The position numbers were made by a program, and so were the translations under genes. Shown piece after piece: positions 42,933 to 51,900 of a stretch of 64,000 nt of DNA; within the stretch, counting starts at the first letter, position 1, and each line of letters opens with the position of its first letter. The notes under the pieces are model-generated. The model was not told where the DNA came from, ran no database searches, and saw only the letters and a program-made list of their open reading frames with translations. This DNA comes from Acidobacteriota bacterium (lineage in GTDB: Bacteria > Acidobacteriota > Terriglobia > Terriglobales > Acidobacteriaceae), in NCBI GenBank assembly GCA_018268855.1, contig JAFDVR010000014.1:124001-188000 (forward strand), read 5' to 3'.

Positions 42933-45476
42933 TCATGCCTCGATCATCTCCTCCGGGGCCGCGGCGATCTCCAGCACAATATTTTCCGTGTCAATGTCGA
43001 GTGCTTCGCCAAGGCGCATCCACTGGTCGCGCCAGTCCAGCGCCCACAGGCCTCCACTGCGGAGCAGCAGGCGGTACCAGATATTCTGCGCCTCCCACAT
43101 ATCTACCTCAAACGGCATGGCATGAATGGTGGCTGCGATATCGAGTGCCTGGGAGAGGATGTCGCGCGCGTGCTGTGGATCGGCGGCATCTTCCAGACGG
43201 CGCATGGTGCGGGTAATGCATTCGCTGGCACTGAATGCGAGTTCAGTGGGGTTCAACTGCACACGTTCGCTGATAGCGCGGTCCAGCAATGAGCGCACAG
43301 CCACCGCATCGAATGCTTCGCTCTCCATCGCTTGTCGCAGGCTGGCGTTGATCGCGAATCCCGCGGCCAAACCGAGCGCTGGGGGAGCGGGCATGCCCAC
43401 ACGCGAGAGATAGTTCAAGAGTGAGGCATGATCGCTGTAGATAGTGCGCAGGCTGTTCTCTACCTCTGAAACCGTGGCATCAAGAATGATATGCAGGATG
43501 CGTTGCTGCTCGTCATGGAAAAGCGAAGAAAGCGAGTACGCGGTTTTGCCAAAATAGGCATCGATCTGGCGAATGACTTCAGGCAGGTCTGCGCCGGCCA
43601 TAGCATCACGCACCGTATTCGCAAACTTTTCAAAGGCGGCGGCGTTCTCGTCGGTATATCCGCAAACCGCGGCGGAAAGATTCTGATCTCCCAGATGCAG
43701 CACGGCGAAGGTGACATCTTCGCACTCATGCGTGATGCGTGATTGCACCTGCGCGCGGCCGATGGCAAGGCGTCCACGGCCCGAGGTGAAGACCTCTTCG
43801 CCGAGACGCTGCACATTGAAACAGAAGATGCTGCCCTCTTCCGGATAAGGCCGGAATATGGATGAAATGGAATAGTGCGCGCCAACGTGTTGCAGGTCCA
43901 CGATAAGCGGACGCACCCAGCGCTCGAAGATGGCTTCGCCATGCGCAGGATCGGGCAGATTGCTCCTGGCTTCGGCAAGACGGTCGAGAAATGCTTTCTC
44001 CAGCTTGAGCCCGCGGTGACCCCAGAGTTTGCGCGCGAGTTCCAGCACACGGCCTGCATAGGCGATGATCTGCACCGTTTCAATGCCGGAGATGTCGTCG
44101 AAGAACCATCCGCAGGAGGTGTACATCAGTTGCGTGTGGCGCTGCAGCTCCATCAGTTCCAGCGCGCGTACACGCTGTGGCGCAGACAACTCGTGCCGCG
44201 CAAACTCTTCAAAGAAGGCATCTTCATTTTCAGGCGAACGGTTAAGAATGACGCGCAGATAAGCGTCCCGCGCGGCCCATACGTCTCTGAAAAAAATATC
44301 TCCAAGCTCGTCGGTGAGCTTGGCCGTATCGTCGCGCAACTGGTCGAGCGCAGAACGCAGAGGTGCGCGCCATTGCTGGTTCCATCCGGGCTTACCGCCG
44401 GAACATCCGCAGTCGCTCTGCCAGCGTTCAATGCCATGCGAGCACGACCAGGCAGTGTTCTCGACGACCTCTGCTTCCCATTGCGGCAGAAATTTTTCGA
44501 GAAACTCGCCATAGTTGGTGAGGCGTGCGAGGCCCTGCTCTTCGAGATAGTGCATCGCGTAGGCGAGCGCCATATCGCCATGTTTGTGATGGTGCCCATA
44601 GCTTTCTCCGTCAGTGGCAACGTGCACGAGTTGCGGGACAGGAGCGCCGTTGTTGTCGTAGACCGTGGGACGGAAGCGTGATGCGAGGCGCTCGCCGAAG
44701 TGCTCTCCGCTATTAAGCAGACCTTCAAACGCGATGGCGCGTGAGGTAGGGCCGTCGTAGAAAAAGACAGCAATGGAACGGCCTTCCGGCAGACGCACAA
44801 GATAGGGATGCGTAGTGTCGATGGAGCCGTCCGTGACCTCAGTCCATTCTTCGTTGTCTTCACCGAGAACACGGAAGCGCGCAGCCTGTGAGGGTGCAAG
44901 CACCGTAAACCGGATGCCTTCCTGCGCGAGCAGATCGAGGATGTGCGCATTTACGCCGGTCTCGGCGAGCCACATGCCTTCGGGCCTGCGGCGAAAGCGA
45001 TGTTCGAAATCGAGGATGCCCCAGCGGATCTGCGTGCGTGCATCGCGATCGTTCGCCAACGGCATGATGATGTGGTTGTAGACCTGCGCCATGGCCGAGC
45101 CGTGCCCGCTGAAGCGCTGCGCGGAGAGTGTGTCCGCGCGAAGGATCTCTGCGTAGGTGCGTGGCGCATACTCCTGCAACCAGCTCAGCAGCGTGGGCCC
45201 AAAGTTGAAGCTCATGCGTGCATAGTTGTTGGTAATGCGAACGATCTTGTCCTGCTTGTTGAGAATGCGCGAGGCGCTGTTGGGCGAATAGCACTCGGCA
45301 GTGATGCGCGCGTTCCAGTCGTGAAAGGGCGCGGCAGAGGCCTGCTGCTCTACGGTCTCAAGCCAGGGGTTCTCGCGCGGCGGCTGATAAAAGTGTCCGT
45401 GGACACAGACGTATCGCGCGGCGGGGGTGGCCGGCTTGTGCTCTGCAGAGATGTGCTTCTCGGCGGTTGGTGCCAT
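42933..45476 (-). CDS. Glycoside hydrolase family 57 protein (DUF3536)
   Basis: This encodes 847 residues of a cytoplasmic GH57-type protein. The N-terminal catalytic barrel starts YVCVHGHFYQPPRENPW with the family histidines, and includes WAETGVNAHILDLLAQEG-type segments (GMWLAETGVNAHILDLLA) and HVATDGESYGHHHKHGDMAL, the usual conserved blocks. GH57 enzymes act on alpha-glucans (amylase, branching or 4-alpha-glucanotransferase activity); the DUF3536 C-terminal half is of unknown role. The ATG at 45476 has AGGA nine bases upstream; the frame is open 214 codons further but crosses into the divergent gene. It probably joins GH15 and GH13 in glucan or trehalose turnover. Confidence 0.92.
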   Translation of the reverse strand: MAPTAEKHISAEHKPATPAARYVCVHGHFYQPPRENPWLETVEQQASAAPFHDWNARITAECYSPNSASRILNKQDKIVRITNNYARMSFNFGPTLLSWLQEYAPRTYAEILRADTLSAQRFSGHGSAMAQVYNHIIMPLANDRDARTQIRWGILDFEHRFRRRPEGMWLAETGVNAHILDLLAQEGIRFTVLAPSQAARFRVLGEDNEEWTEVTDGSIDTTHPYLVRLPEGRSIAVFFYDGPTSRAIAFEGLLNSGEHFGERLASRFRPTVYDNNGAPVPQLVHVATDGESYGHHHKHGDMALAYAMHYLEEQGLARLTNYGEFLEKFLPQWEAEVVENTAWSCSHGIERWQSDCGCSGGKPGWNQQWRAPLRSALDQLRDDTAKLTDELGDIFFRDVWAARDAYLRVILNRSPENEDAFFEEFARHELSAPQRVRALELMELQRHTQLMYTSCGWFFDDISGIETVQIIAYAGRVLELARKLWGHRGLKLEKAFLDRLAEARSNLPDPAHGEAIFERWVRPLIVDLQHVGAHYSISSIFRPYPEEGSIFCFNVQRLGEEVFTSGRGRLAIGRAQVQSRITHECEDVTFAVLHLGDQNLSAAVCGYTDENAAAFEKFANTVRDAMAGADLPEVIRQIDAYFGKTAYSLSSLFHDEQQRILHIILDATVSEVENSLRTIYSDHASLLNYLSRVGMPAPPALGLAAGFAINASLRQAMESEAFDAVAVRSLLDRAISERVQLNPTELAFSASECITRTMRRLEDAADPQHARDILSQALDIAATIHAMPFEVDMWEAQNIWYRLLLRSGGLWALDWRDQWMRLGEALDIDTENIVLEIAAAPEEMIEA

Positions 45477-45632
45477 GGATGTCCTGTAACGTTTTGAGCA
45501 AAAGGATGCAGTGGATGAACGTGCAATATCTGTATGTTTGTCCTTCAGGATAAATAGCGAAGGCGGTCTGCGTCTGCTGAGGAGGCCACTTTGCGACACG
45601 CGTGTGTGCGAATCGATGGCACACTGGAAGGC

Positions 45633-47636
45633 ATGTTCAGCCGGCGTAATTTTCTTGCCCGCTCTGCTGCTCTGGCAGCCAGCACGTTTGTAAATGGACC
45701 CATCACACTGCTTGCGCAGGCACAAACGCATGAGCCATGGCCTCCAAAACATCTGCTTACACAGACGTTTACGCCGCTTGCGACGTCCCTGTTGCGTGTG
45801 GATGCGTGGCGGCCTTATCCCAGGGCAGGTGAGACCCAAGGTTGGGAGCGCGTTGCGCCGGAGGTGCGTGCCGCGGTTCTGGCCGTAGCCGATGAGGCGA
45901 ACAGCGGCGACTGGCCGCAGCTTCTGGCAACGGACGAGTTGGAGTTCAAACGCAACGGCAATCGATCGCACTTTGAGGCGCTGCACTTCGGCCGCCGGGC
46001 ACGGCTGGGCAAGCTGGCCCTTGGCGAAAGCATCGATCCGAAAGGCAAGTACATCGACCAGGTGGCGAACGGTCTTTGGCTCGTGTGCGAAGAGACCTTC
46101 TGGGGCGTGCCCGCGCATCTCGGCGGACAGAAGGATGGGGTTGGGCTGGCAGATGTATCGGAGCCGATCATCGATTTATTTGCGGCGGAGACGGCGGCGA
46201 CCGTTGCATGGATTGTGTATTTGCTGGAGCAGCAATTGGATGCGGTGTCGCCAGAACTGGTAAAGCGCGCGCATGCGGAGATTACGCGGCGCATCCTCGG
46301 TCCGTATCTCACGCGCAATGATTTCTGGTGGATGGGGCTCAACGGCAAGCCCCACCATTTGAATAACTGGAACCCGTGGATCAACTCGAATGTATTGACT
46401 GCTGCTCTGATCGTGGAGCGCGATCCACAGAGGCGTGCGCAACTGGTAGAGAAGGTGTGCCGCAGCGCTGACGAGTTTCTGGGAGACTGCTCGCCGGATG
46501 GGGCGTGCGAAGAAGGGCCAGCGTACTGGACCCGTGCAGGCGCTTCGTTTTTCGATATCTGCAACACGCTGGTGAGCGCTCATGGGGGCCAGGGCGGATC
46601 GGTATGGACGCACCCGTATCTGCGCGCGCTGGGCCATTACATCGCCGACATGCACATCGCCAATCTGTATTATGTGAACTTCGGCGATGTGCACTTGCCC
46701 GCCGCCCCCGAACCGGAGCTTGCCTATCGCTTTGGACGCGCGACGAACGATGCCACGCTTGCAGAGATGGGAGCATTCGATTCCGTAAAACGTGGCATGG
46801 CTGCGGAAGGAGCGGTCCTGCGGAAGAACGTGAATTCGGCTTTGAGCGAACTTGGCTCGTTATCGCGCGGTCTGGCTGCAGTGATGTGTTCCGCTGAAAT
46901 TCGAAAGGCAAAACGCCACGATGCGCTGACGCGCGATGCCTGGTACTCATCGCTTGGATTGATGGTGGCCCGTGAGCAGGAAGGCAGCACGAAAGGTTTC
47001 TACACAGCGATGCAGGCTGCAAGCAACGGACGCAGCCATGGCCATAACGATTCCGGCTCCTTTATGGTCTTTTACAACGGCCAGCCAGTGTTTATCGATG
47101 TGGGCGTAGGAACCTATACAGCGCAAACGTTCAATAAAGACCGTTACAAGATCTGGACCATGCAAAGCGCGTTTCACAATTTGCCGACAATTGCCGGCGT
47201 GATGCAGCACGAAGGCCGCCAGTACAAGGCGCGCGTGCTGGATTACAACAAGAGCGATTCTGCGTCTTCACTGCGTGTCGATCTTGCGCCTGCATATCCA
47301 AAGACCGCGGGCGTGCAGTCGTGGAAGCGTACCGTCACGCTGGACCGCGCCGCGCATCGCGTTCTTGTGGACGAGGAATTTCTTTTAGCGCAAGCAGGGC
47401 CAGTGATGCTGACGTTCATGTGCGCGCATGAGGCCGTCATTCAAAAAGACGGCGTCCGTGTAGGCGAAGTGCTGCTGGGGTTCGATGCATCTGTCCTGGA
47501 AGCTGTGGTGGAGCGTATCGCTCTCACCGACCCAAGCCTGAAGCATGCCTGGGGAGATGCAGTCTGGCGCGTGTTGCTTAAATCGAAGGGTGATGTTGCA
47601 CGTGGAAAGTTGTCGATGGAGATGCGGCGAGCTTAG
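45633..47636 (+). CDS. Heparinase II/III-like polysaccharide lyase, exported
   Basis: This 667-residue protein has a Tat signal (MFSRRNFLARSAALAAS), an (alpha/alpha) toroid domain with MGLNGKPHHLNNWNPWINSN, and a C-terminal beta-sandwich with SHGHNDSGSFMVFYNGQPVF, the heparinase II/III signature. Such lyases cleave uronic-acid-containing polysaccharides by beta-elimination; the actual substrate is unknown. GGAAGG lies directly before ATG 45633. It is divergent from the GH57 gene with a 156-base spacer. Confidence 0.9.
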   Translation: MFSRRNFLARSAALAASTFVNGPITLLAQAQTHEPWPPKHLLTQTFTPLATSLLRVDAWRPYPRAGETQGWERVAPEVRAAVLAVADEANSGDWPQLLATDELEFKRNGNRSHFEALHFGRRARLGKLALGESIDPKGKYIDQVANGLWLVCEETFWGVPAHLGGQKDGVGLADVSEPIIDLFAAETAATVAWIVYLLEQQLDAVSPELVKRAHAEITRRILGPYLTRNDFWWMGLNGKPHHLNNWNPWINSNVLTAALIVERDPQRRAQLVEKVCRSADEFLGDCSPDGACEEGPAYWTRAGASFFDICNTLVSAHGGQGGSVWTHPYLRALGHYIADMHIANLYYVNFGDVHLPAAPEPELAYRFGRATNDATLAEMGAFDSVKRGMAAEGAVLRKNVNSALSELGSLSRGLAAVMCSAEIRKAKRHDALTRDAWYSSLGLMVAREQEGSTKGFYTAMQAASNGRSHGHNDSGSFMVFYNGQPVFIDVGVGTYTAQTFNKDRYKIWTMQSAFHNLPTIAGVMQHEGRQYKARVLDYNKSDSASSLRVDLAPAYPKTAGVQSWKRTVTLDRAAHRVLVDEEFLLAQAGPVMLTFMCAHEAVIQKDGVRVGEVLLGFDASVLEAVVERIALTDPSLKHAWGDAVWRVLLKSKGDVARGKLSMEMRRA

Positions 47637-47826
47637 GTGCATTGACACAAACTACGCCACGGGCCGTACTGTCAGCGCGCGGCGGTCATCTTCATGCGCC
47701 AGCGTATGTCTTCCCGGTAATCACATGCAACATGCGCGTGATCGCATGCCGTAAGTCATACGTCGCCTTCGCCGGCTGCATCCGCGCCTGCTGGCGCTTT
47801 ATCTCAGCAGCTATGCTGAGATCATC

Positions 47827-48657
47827 ATGCAAGAAGCTCGTCCATCCCGCACTGCTTTGCGCGTCGCACTTCGCCGCGCTGCTCACCAGACTGTCGACTC
47901 GCCGCTCGTCTTTCGCGACCCGCTCGCCGAACGAATCCTTGGGCCACATGCGGAGGAGCTTCGCGCCCCCCAGCGGACCAGTTCCAGGGTTCTTCGGGCC
48001 TTCCTCGTGGCGCGCTCGCGATACGCGGAAGACACGCTCGCCCTTGGCATCGAAAACGGAATAACGCAATACGTCCTGCTCGGCGCCGGGCTGGACACCT
48101 TCGCCTACCGCAATCCTTTTCCCAACCTGCGCATCTTCGAGGTGGACCATCCGGCCACCCAGGCATGGAAGCTCGATCTGCTCAGCAGCTCCCGCATTGC
48201 GGTGCCACCCACTGTTACGCACGTTCCTGTCGATTTTGAGCATCAAGCCCTCGCTACTCGTCTTTCTCAAAGTGGCTTTCGTACAGACAAGCCGGCGTTC
48301 TTTGCCTGGCTCGGTGTGGTTCCTTACCTCACCGAACCGGCCTTTCAATCCACACTCCACGTCATCGCGTCCCAGCCGCCCGGTTCGGGCTTTGTGATGG
48401 ATTACGCTCCCCCTCCGGAGACGCTCTCCACACTGGAGCGGATGGCCTTCGATTCACTGGCTGCCCGCGTGGCCATGGTGGGCGAGCCGTTTCAGCTCTT
48501 CTTCACACCGTCTGACCTTGCTTCCCGCCTGCACACAGCAGGCTTCACGCAGATAGAAGACCTCGGTCGCGATGCGATCAACCAGCGCTACTTTCATAAC
48601 CGGAACGACGACTTCGCCATCATGGGCTCAGGCCGCCTGCTCTCCGCATGGAAGTAG
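47827..48657 (+). CDS. Class I SAM-dependent methyltransferase (PPM1/LCMT family)
   Basis: This encodes 276 residues of the leucine-carboxyl-methyltransferase-like family, common in Actinobacteria and Acidobacteriota. Motifs are RSRYAEDTLA, the SAM-binding YVLLGAGLDTFAYRNP, FEVDHPATQAWK, and FAWLGVVPYLT. The natural substrate of bacterial members is mostly unknown. The ATG follows a short ATCATC spacer with GAGA upstream. The preceding 190 bases (47637-47826) hold no gene that I accept. Confidence 0.93.
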   Translation: MQEARPSRTALRVALRRAAHQTVDSPLVFRDPLAERILGPHAEELRAPQRTSSRVLRAFLVARSRYAEDTLALGIENGITQYVLLGAGLDTFAYRNPFPNLRIFEVDHPATQAWKLDLLSSSRIAVPPTVTHVPVDFEHQALATRLSQSGFRTDKPAFFAWLGVVPYLTEPAFQSTLHVIASQPPGSGFVMDYAPPPETLSTLERMAFDSLAARVAMVGEPFQLFFTPSDLASRLHTAGFTQIEDLGRDAINQRYFHNRNDDFAIMGSGRLLSAWK

Positions 48658-48662
48658 CCGGA

Positions 48663-48758
48663 TTACGCTTCGCGTTCCTCGCGTCCGGCCCTCGCCGCAA
48701 GAGCGCAGGGAACGGTCATCATCAAAATGAAAACGGCAGAAACAATAAAGTCATGCAT
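48663..48758 (-). CDS. Possible 31-residue membrane peptide
   Basis: A short frame on the minus strand encodes MHDFIVSAVFILMMTVPCAL followed by AARAGREEREA: one hydrophobic helix with a charged tail. AGGA lies nine bases before the ATG. It faces the methyltransferase gene head-on. Small size and lack of family keep confidence low. Confidence 0.4.
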   Translation of the reverse strand: MHDFIVSAVFILMMTVPCALAARAGREEREA

Positions 48759-49054
48759 AAGAACAAGTCCTTTCATCGACAGGCTGTTACCGTTATCGAC
48801 ATTTACAGCGTGAACGTGAACGGCAGATTCCCCTATCCCACATACGCAGGCAACCCTTAACACTTTTAGGGATTAACCCTCAGTGCAATCAGTACCTAAG
48901 TCGGTAAACCATCGTGTGCTTCGCAAAGCAGGAAGGTTCCTGCACGTCTGCGCAGACTGGCACCAAGGTTGGTTCTCCATTCCACAGAAGCACTATCGCA
49001 AAGGGTTGCTGCAATCGCGTACAGTTCTCCGCATCACCAAGGGAGTGAGTGAGC

Positions 49055-49342
49055 ATGCGCGTGCAGTGCAGCGTCTCCATGACAGCCAGTGACATCCGGT
49101 GTCCGGTCTGCGGCCAGGGAATCCTCATCCACAACGCAGCGCGCTCGCGCGATCTTCGCCTGCTCCAACGCGAAGCAGTCACCCGGGACCTCCGCCGGCA
49201 ACACCTCGCAGGCGGCCACACCGCAATCGGCTTCGCCGTCGACTGCCTGCCAGACTTCCTGCCTGAAACACCCGCTCCTGTCCTCTCCTCTGCTGCCCTT
49301 AACAGCCAGCAGAATCTACCGCATACCGTTTTCAACTCCTGA
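49055..49342 (+). CDS. Small CxxC-containing protein of unknown function
   Basis: This encodes 95 residues with a CPVCG knuckle (about residues 18-22) and an Arg-rich central region (RSRDLRLLQREAVTRDLRRQ). Only one CxxC pair is present, so a full zinc ribbon is not evident. AAGGGAG precedes the ATG by nine bases and third codon positions are G+C-rich, which supports coding. A longer start at GTG 49049 is possible. It lies 54 bases before the GH15 gene and may be co-transcribed. Confidence 0.5.
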   Translation: MRVQCSVSMTASDIRCPVCGQGILIHNAARSRDLRLLQREAVTRDLRRQHLAGGHTAIGFAVDCLPDFLPETPAPVLSSAALNSQQNLPHTVFNS

Positions 49343-49396
49343 ACGCCACAACCCCGCACACCGCTCCGCGCGTCCCACTCCCAGAGGGGACAGGGT

Positions 49397-51361
49397 TTGC
49401 GCATTGAAGACTACGCTCTGATTGGAGATTGCCAGACTGCGGCGCTGGTCAGCCGCGATGGCTCCATCGACTGGCTCTGCTGGCCCAACTTCGACTCCGA
49501 AGCGTGTTTCGCCAGACTGCTTGGCGACTGCGACAACGGCTTTTGGAAACTCGCTCCCGATGGCGCGCAACCCAAAACCACGCGCCGCTACGACGGCGAC
49601 ACGCTCATCCTCCAGACCACGCACAAGACGCGCACCGGCGAAGTGCTGGTGACGGACTTCATGCCCACCAAACGCGAACATTCGCAGATCATCCGCATCG
49701 TGCAGGGCATCCACGGCAAGGTGCGGATGTGCAGCGAACTCTCTCTGCGCTTCTCCTACGGCAACGTCATTCCCTGGGTCACGCACACCAAATACGGCAT
49801 TCGCGCCGTGGCCGGCCCCGATGCGGCCGAGCTGCGCTCAGACATCCCACTCTCCGGCGAAAACATGCGCACGCTGGCACGCTTCACCATCCACAAAGGA
49901 GAGAGCGTCACCTTCTCGCTCATCTGCGGCACGCATGGCGACTATCAGGAACACCTCATCAAAGAGCACCTCAACCCGCAGCGCGCGCTCAAATCTACGC
50001 GTGACTTCTGGTGCGGCTGGGCGAAACGGTCTAACTACCACGGCCCATATCGCGATCTCGTAATGCGTTCGCTGCTCGTGCTCAAAGCGCTCACCTTCGC
50101 GCCGACCGGCGGCATTGTGGCCGCCCCTACCACCTCCCTGCCGGAATGGATCGGCGGCACACGCAACTGGGACTACCGCTTCTGCTGGCTCCGCGACACC
50201 ACCTTCACGCTGCTCGCGCTCTCCAACGCAGGCTATCGCGAAGAAGCGCGCGCGTGGATGGATTGGCTGCGCCGCACCATCGCCGGCAATCCCGAAAACA
50301 TTCAGATCATGTACGGCATCAGCGGCGAACGCATGTTGCTCGAGCGCGAGTTGTGCCACTTGAAAGGATTTGAAAACTCGCTGCCCGTGCGCATCGGCAA
50401 CGGAGCAGCCACACAACGGCAGCTCGATATCTTCGGCGAAGTGCTCGACTCCTTCTACTGGGCCTTCCGCGATATCAAGCACGATGGCGAAGCTGAATTC
50501 GCCATGCTGCGCCACCTCATGCATCGCCTGGAAGGCGTATGGAACAAGCCCGACGCAGGCATGTGGGAGGTGCGCGGCGACTACCAGCACTTCACCTTCT
50601 CCAAAATGATGACGTGGCTCGCCTTCGATCGCGCCGTCCGCATCGCCACCGAACACAAACTGCGCGCGCCCATCGCAAAGTGGGCAGCGCTCCGCGACCG
50701 CATCCACCGCCAGATCTGCCGTCGCGGCTTCAACAAAAAACTCAACGCCTTTACGCAGGCATACGGCTCCACCACCATGGACGCCTCTGTGCTCCTGCTC
50801 GTCCTCGCAGGCTTTCTTCCACCCGACGACCCGCGCATCCTCGGTACCGTCGCCGCGGTAGAAAAGAAGCTGCTGCGCGACGGGTTCGTGCTGCGCTATG
50901 AGACCGCGCGCACCGACGACGGCGTCGGCGGAGAAGAAGGCCAGTTCCTCGCCTGCTCCTTCTGGTATGTGCGCTGCCTGCGCATGATCGGCCGCGAGGC
51001 AGACGCCATGGAAATGTTCGACCGCCTCTGCCGCCTGCCCAACGATGTCGGCCTGCTCTCCGAAGAGTACGACCCGAAGGCAGACCGCATGCTCGGCAAC
51101 TTCCCCCAAGCCTTCTCGCACATCTCCCTCATCAACACCGCGCACCAGTTGATGAACCCCGAAAAGACCCAACGCTTCCAGGCCACCATGACCCAGGAAG
51201 CCAGCGGCAAGATACGCACCAAACAAAACTCAAAACACGAACTGCGCCCACAAAAACCAACCTCTGCACAAAAAAAGAAAGCCAAAAAAATCGGCGCAAA
51301 GAAAACATCGGGCAAACCAAAAACCAAGCGCAGCACACGACCCGCTTCGTCATCGCAATAA
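49397..51361 (+). CDS. GH15 glucoamylase/trehalase-like enzyme
   Basis: This encodes 654 residues of glycoside hydrolase family 15, acting on alpha-glucosidic bonds such as trehalose or maltooligosaccharides. The N-terminal beta domain starts IEDYALIGDCQTAALVSRDG; the catalytic (alpha/alpha)6 barrel has PEWIGGTRNWDYRFCWLRD and GLLSEEYDPKADRMLGNFPQ, containing the acidic catalytic pair. No signal peptide is present. The start is a TTG with AGAGGGGACAGGG upstream. The last ~50 residues are a Lys/Arg/Ser/Thr-rich tail, like histone H1 tails, absent from typical members; it may bind nucleic acid or polyphosphate. Confidence 0.92.
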   Translation: MRIEDYALIGDCQTAALVSRDGSIDWLCWPNFDSEACFARLLGDCDNGFWKLAPDGAQPKTTRRYDGDTLILQTTHKTRTGEVLVTDFMPTKREHSQIIRIVQGIHGKVRMCSELSLRFSYGNVIPWVTHTKYGIRAVAGPDAAELRSDIPLSGENMRTLARFTIHKGESVTFSLICGTHGDYQEHLIKEHLNPQRALKSTRDFWCGWAKRSNYHGPYRDLVMRSLLVLKALTFAPTGGIVAAPTTSLPEWIGGTRNWDYRFCWLRDTTFTLLALSNAGYREEARAWMDWLRRTIAGNPENIQIMYGISGERMLLERELCHLKGFENSLPVRIGNGAATQRQLDIFGEVLDSFYWAFRDIKHDGEAEFAMLRHLMHRLEGVWNKPDAGMWEVRGDYQHFTFSKMMTWLAFDRAVRIATEHKLRAPIAKWAALRDRIHRQICRRGFNKKLNAFTQAYGSTTMDASVLLLVLAGFLPPDDPRILGTVAAVEKKLLRDGFVLRYETARTDDGVGGEEGQFLACSFWYVRCLRMIGREADAMEMFDRLCRLPNDVGLLSEEYDPKADRMLGNFPQAFSHISLINTAHQLMNPEKTQRFQATMTQEASGKIRTKQNSKHELRPQKPTSAQKKKAKKIGAKKTSGKPKTKRSTRPASSSQ

Positions 51362-51446
51362 GCCCCGCCATCTCAACGGGAGTCATCGCAGCTTTATCGC
51401 GATGACGGAACGCATCCCCGCCAAATCCGCCAAAGAGTCACCGCAC

Positions 51447-51540
51447 GAGCGAGTTACATCCGAAAGAGTTGTACTCGAGCGAGTTACATCCGAAAGAGTT
51501 GTACTCGAGGGAGTTGCCACTCCGAAAGAGTTGTCATTCC
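51447..51540 (+). repeat. 30-bp tandem repeat, about three units
   Basis: Two identical 30-base units (51447-51476 and 51477-51506) are followed by a degenerate third unit (51507-51540). There are no spacers, so this is not a CRISPR. The third unit runs into the type II palindromic repeat at 51533. Confidence 0.9.
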
Positions 51541-51605
51541 GAGCGCAGTGAGGAATCTGCTTTTGCCGATGTTCACTTCGCGAACATCCATCGCGCAAAG
51601 CGCGA
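51533..51605 (+). repeat. Type II palindromic element, 5' part (core, hairpin A, hairpin B)
   Basis: The core GTCATTCCGAGCG...GAGGAATCTGC (51533-51560) is followed by hairpin A, GATGTTC/GAACATC (51568-51588), and hairpin B, TCGCGC/GCGCGA (51591-51605). The closing inverted core seen at 61219 is missing. Confidence 0.85.
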
Positions 51606-51900
51606 CCCTCCTCGCCCTCGCAACAAACCCTCAAGCGCGTGACAAATCAAAATACGATTGCCTCGGAAGGGGGCTGGGCTTCAGTCCAGCCATCACACCA
51701 GCAAAGAAACCGGAGCTTCGCCCCTGAGGATACGAGCGTCTGCACGCGAACACCACCGCGCCGGAAGTCAAGACCCACGGCGAACATGTACTGCGATGCG
51801 AAGCATCGCCATTGCGCAAAGCGCAACCGGAGTAGAAGCGGGCTTCAGCCCGCTGTCCCCCAACCACAAAGACAAGGGCTTTAGCCCTGGCCTTTTCGCA
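51606..51900. repeat. Repeat-rich spacer with GGGCTTCAGCCC mini-hairpins
   Basis: No gene is evident in this stretch. Short self-complementary motifs occur at about 51672-51690 (CTGGGCTTCAGTCCAG), 51837-51854 (AGCGGGCTTCAGCCCGCT) and 51875-51888 (AGGGCTTTAGCCCT), the last just after the restriction-modification gene stop on its strand. The same motif family recurs at 56962 and 56998. Confidence 0.7.

Noticed and set aside
42836..43216. Plus-strand frame with a CLYCG knuckle overlapping the GH57 3' end
   Set aside because: It lacks a ribosome site, has a single CxxC, and most of it is antisense to the conserved GH57 C-terminus.
45477..46118. N-terminal extension of the GH57 gene by 214 codons
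   Set aside because: The extension overlaps the divergent heparinase-like gene and has no recognisable domain; ATG 45476 has a good ribosome site and starts the family motif.
51447..51540. CRISPR array
   Set aside because: Units are directly adjacent with no spacers, and no cas gene is in the window.
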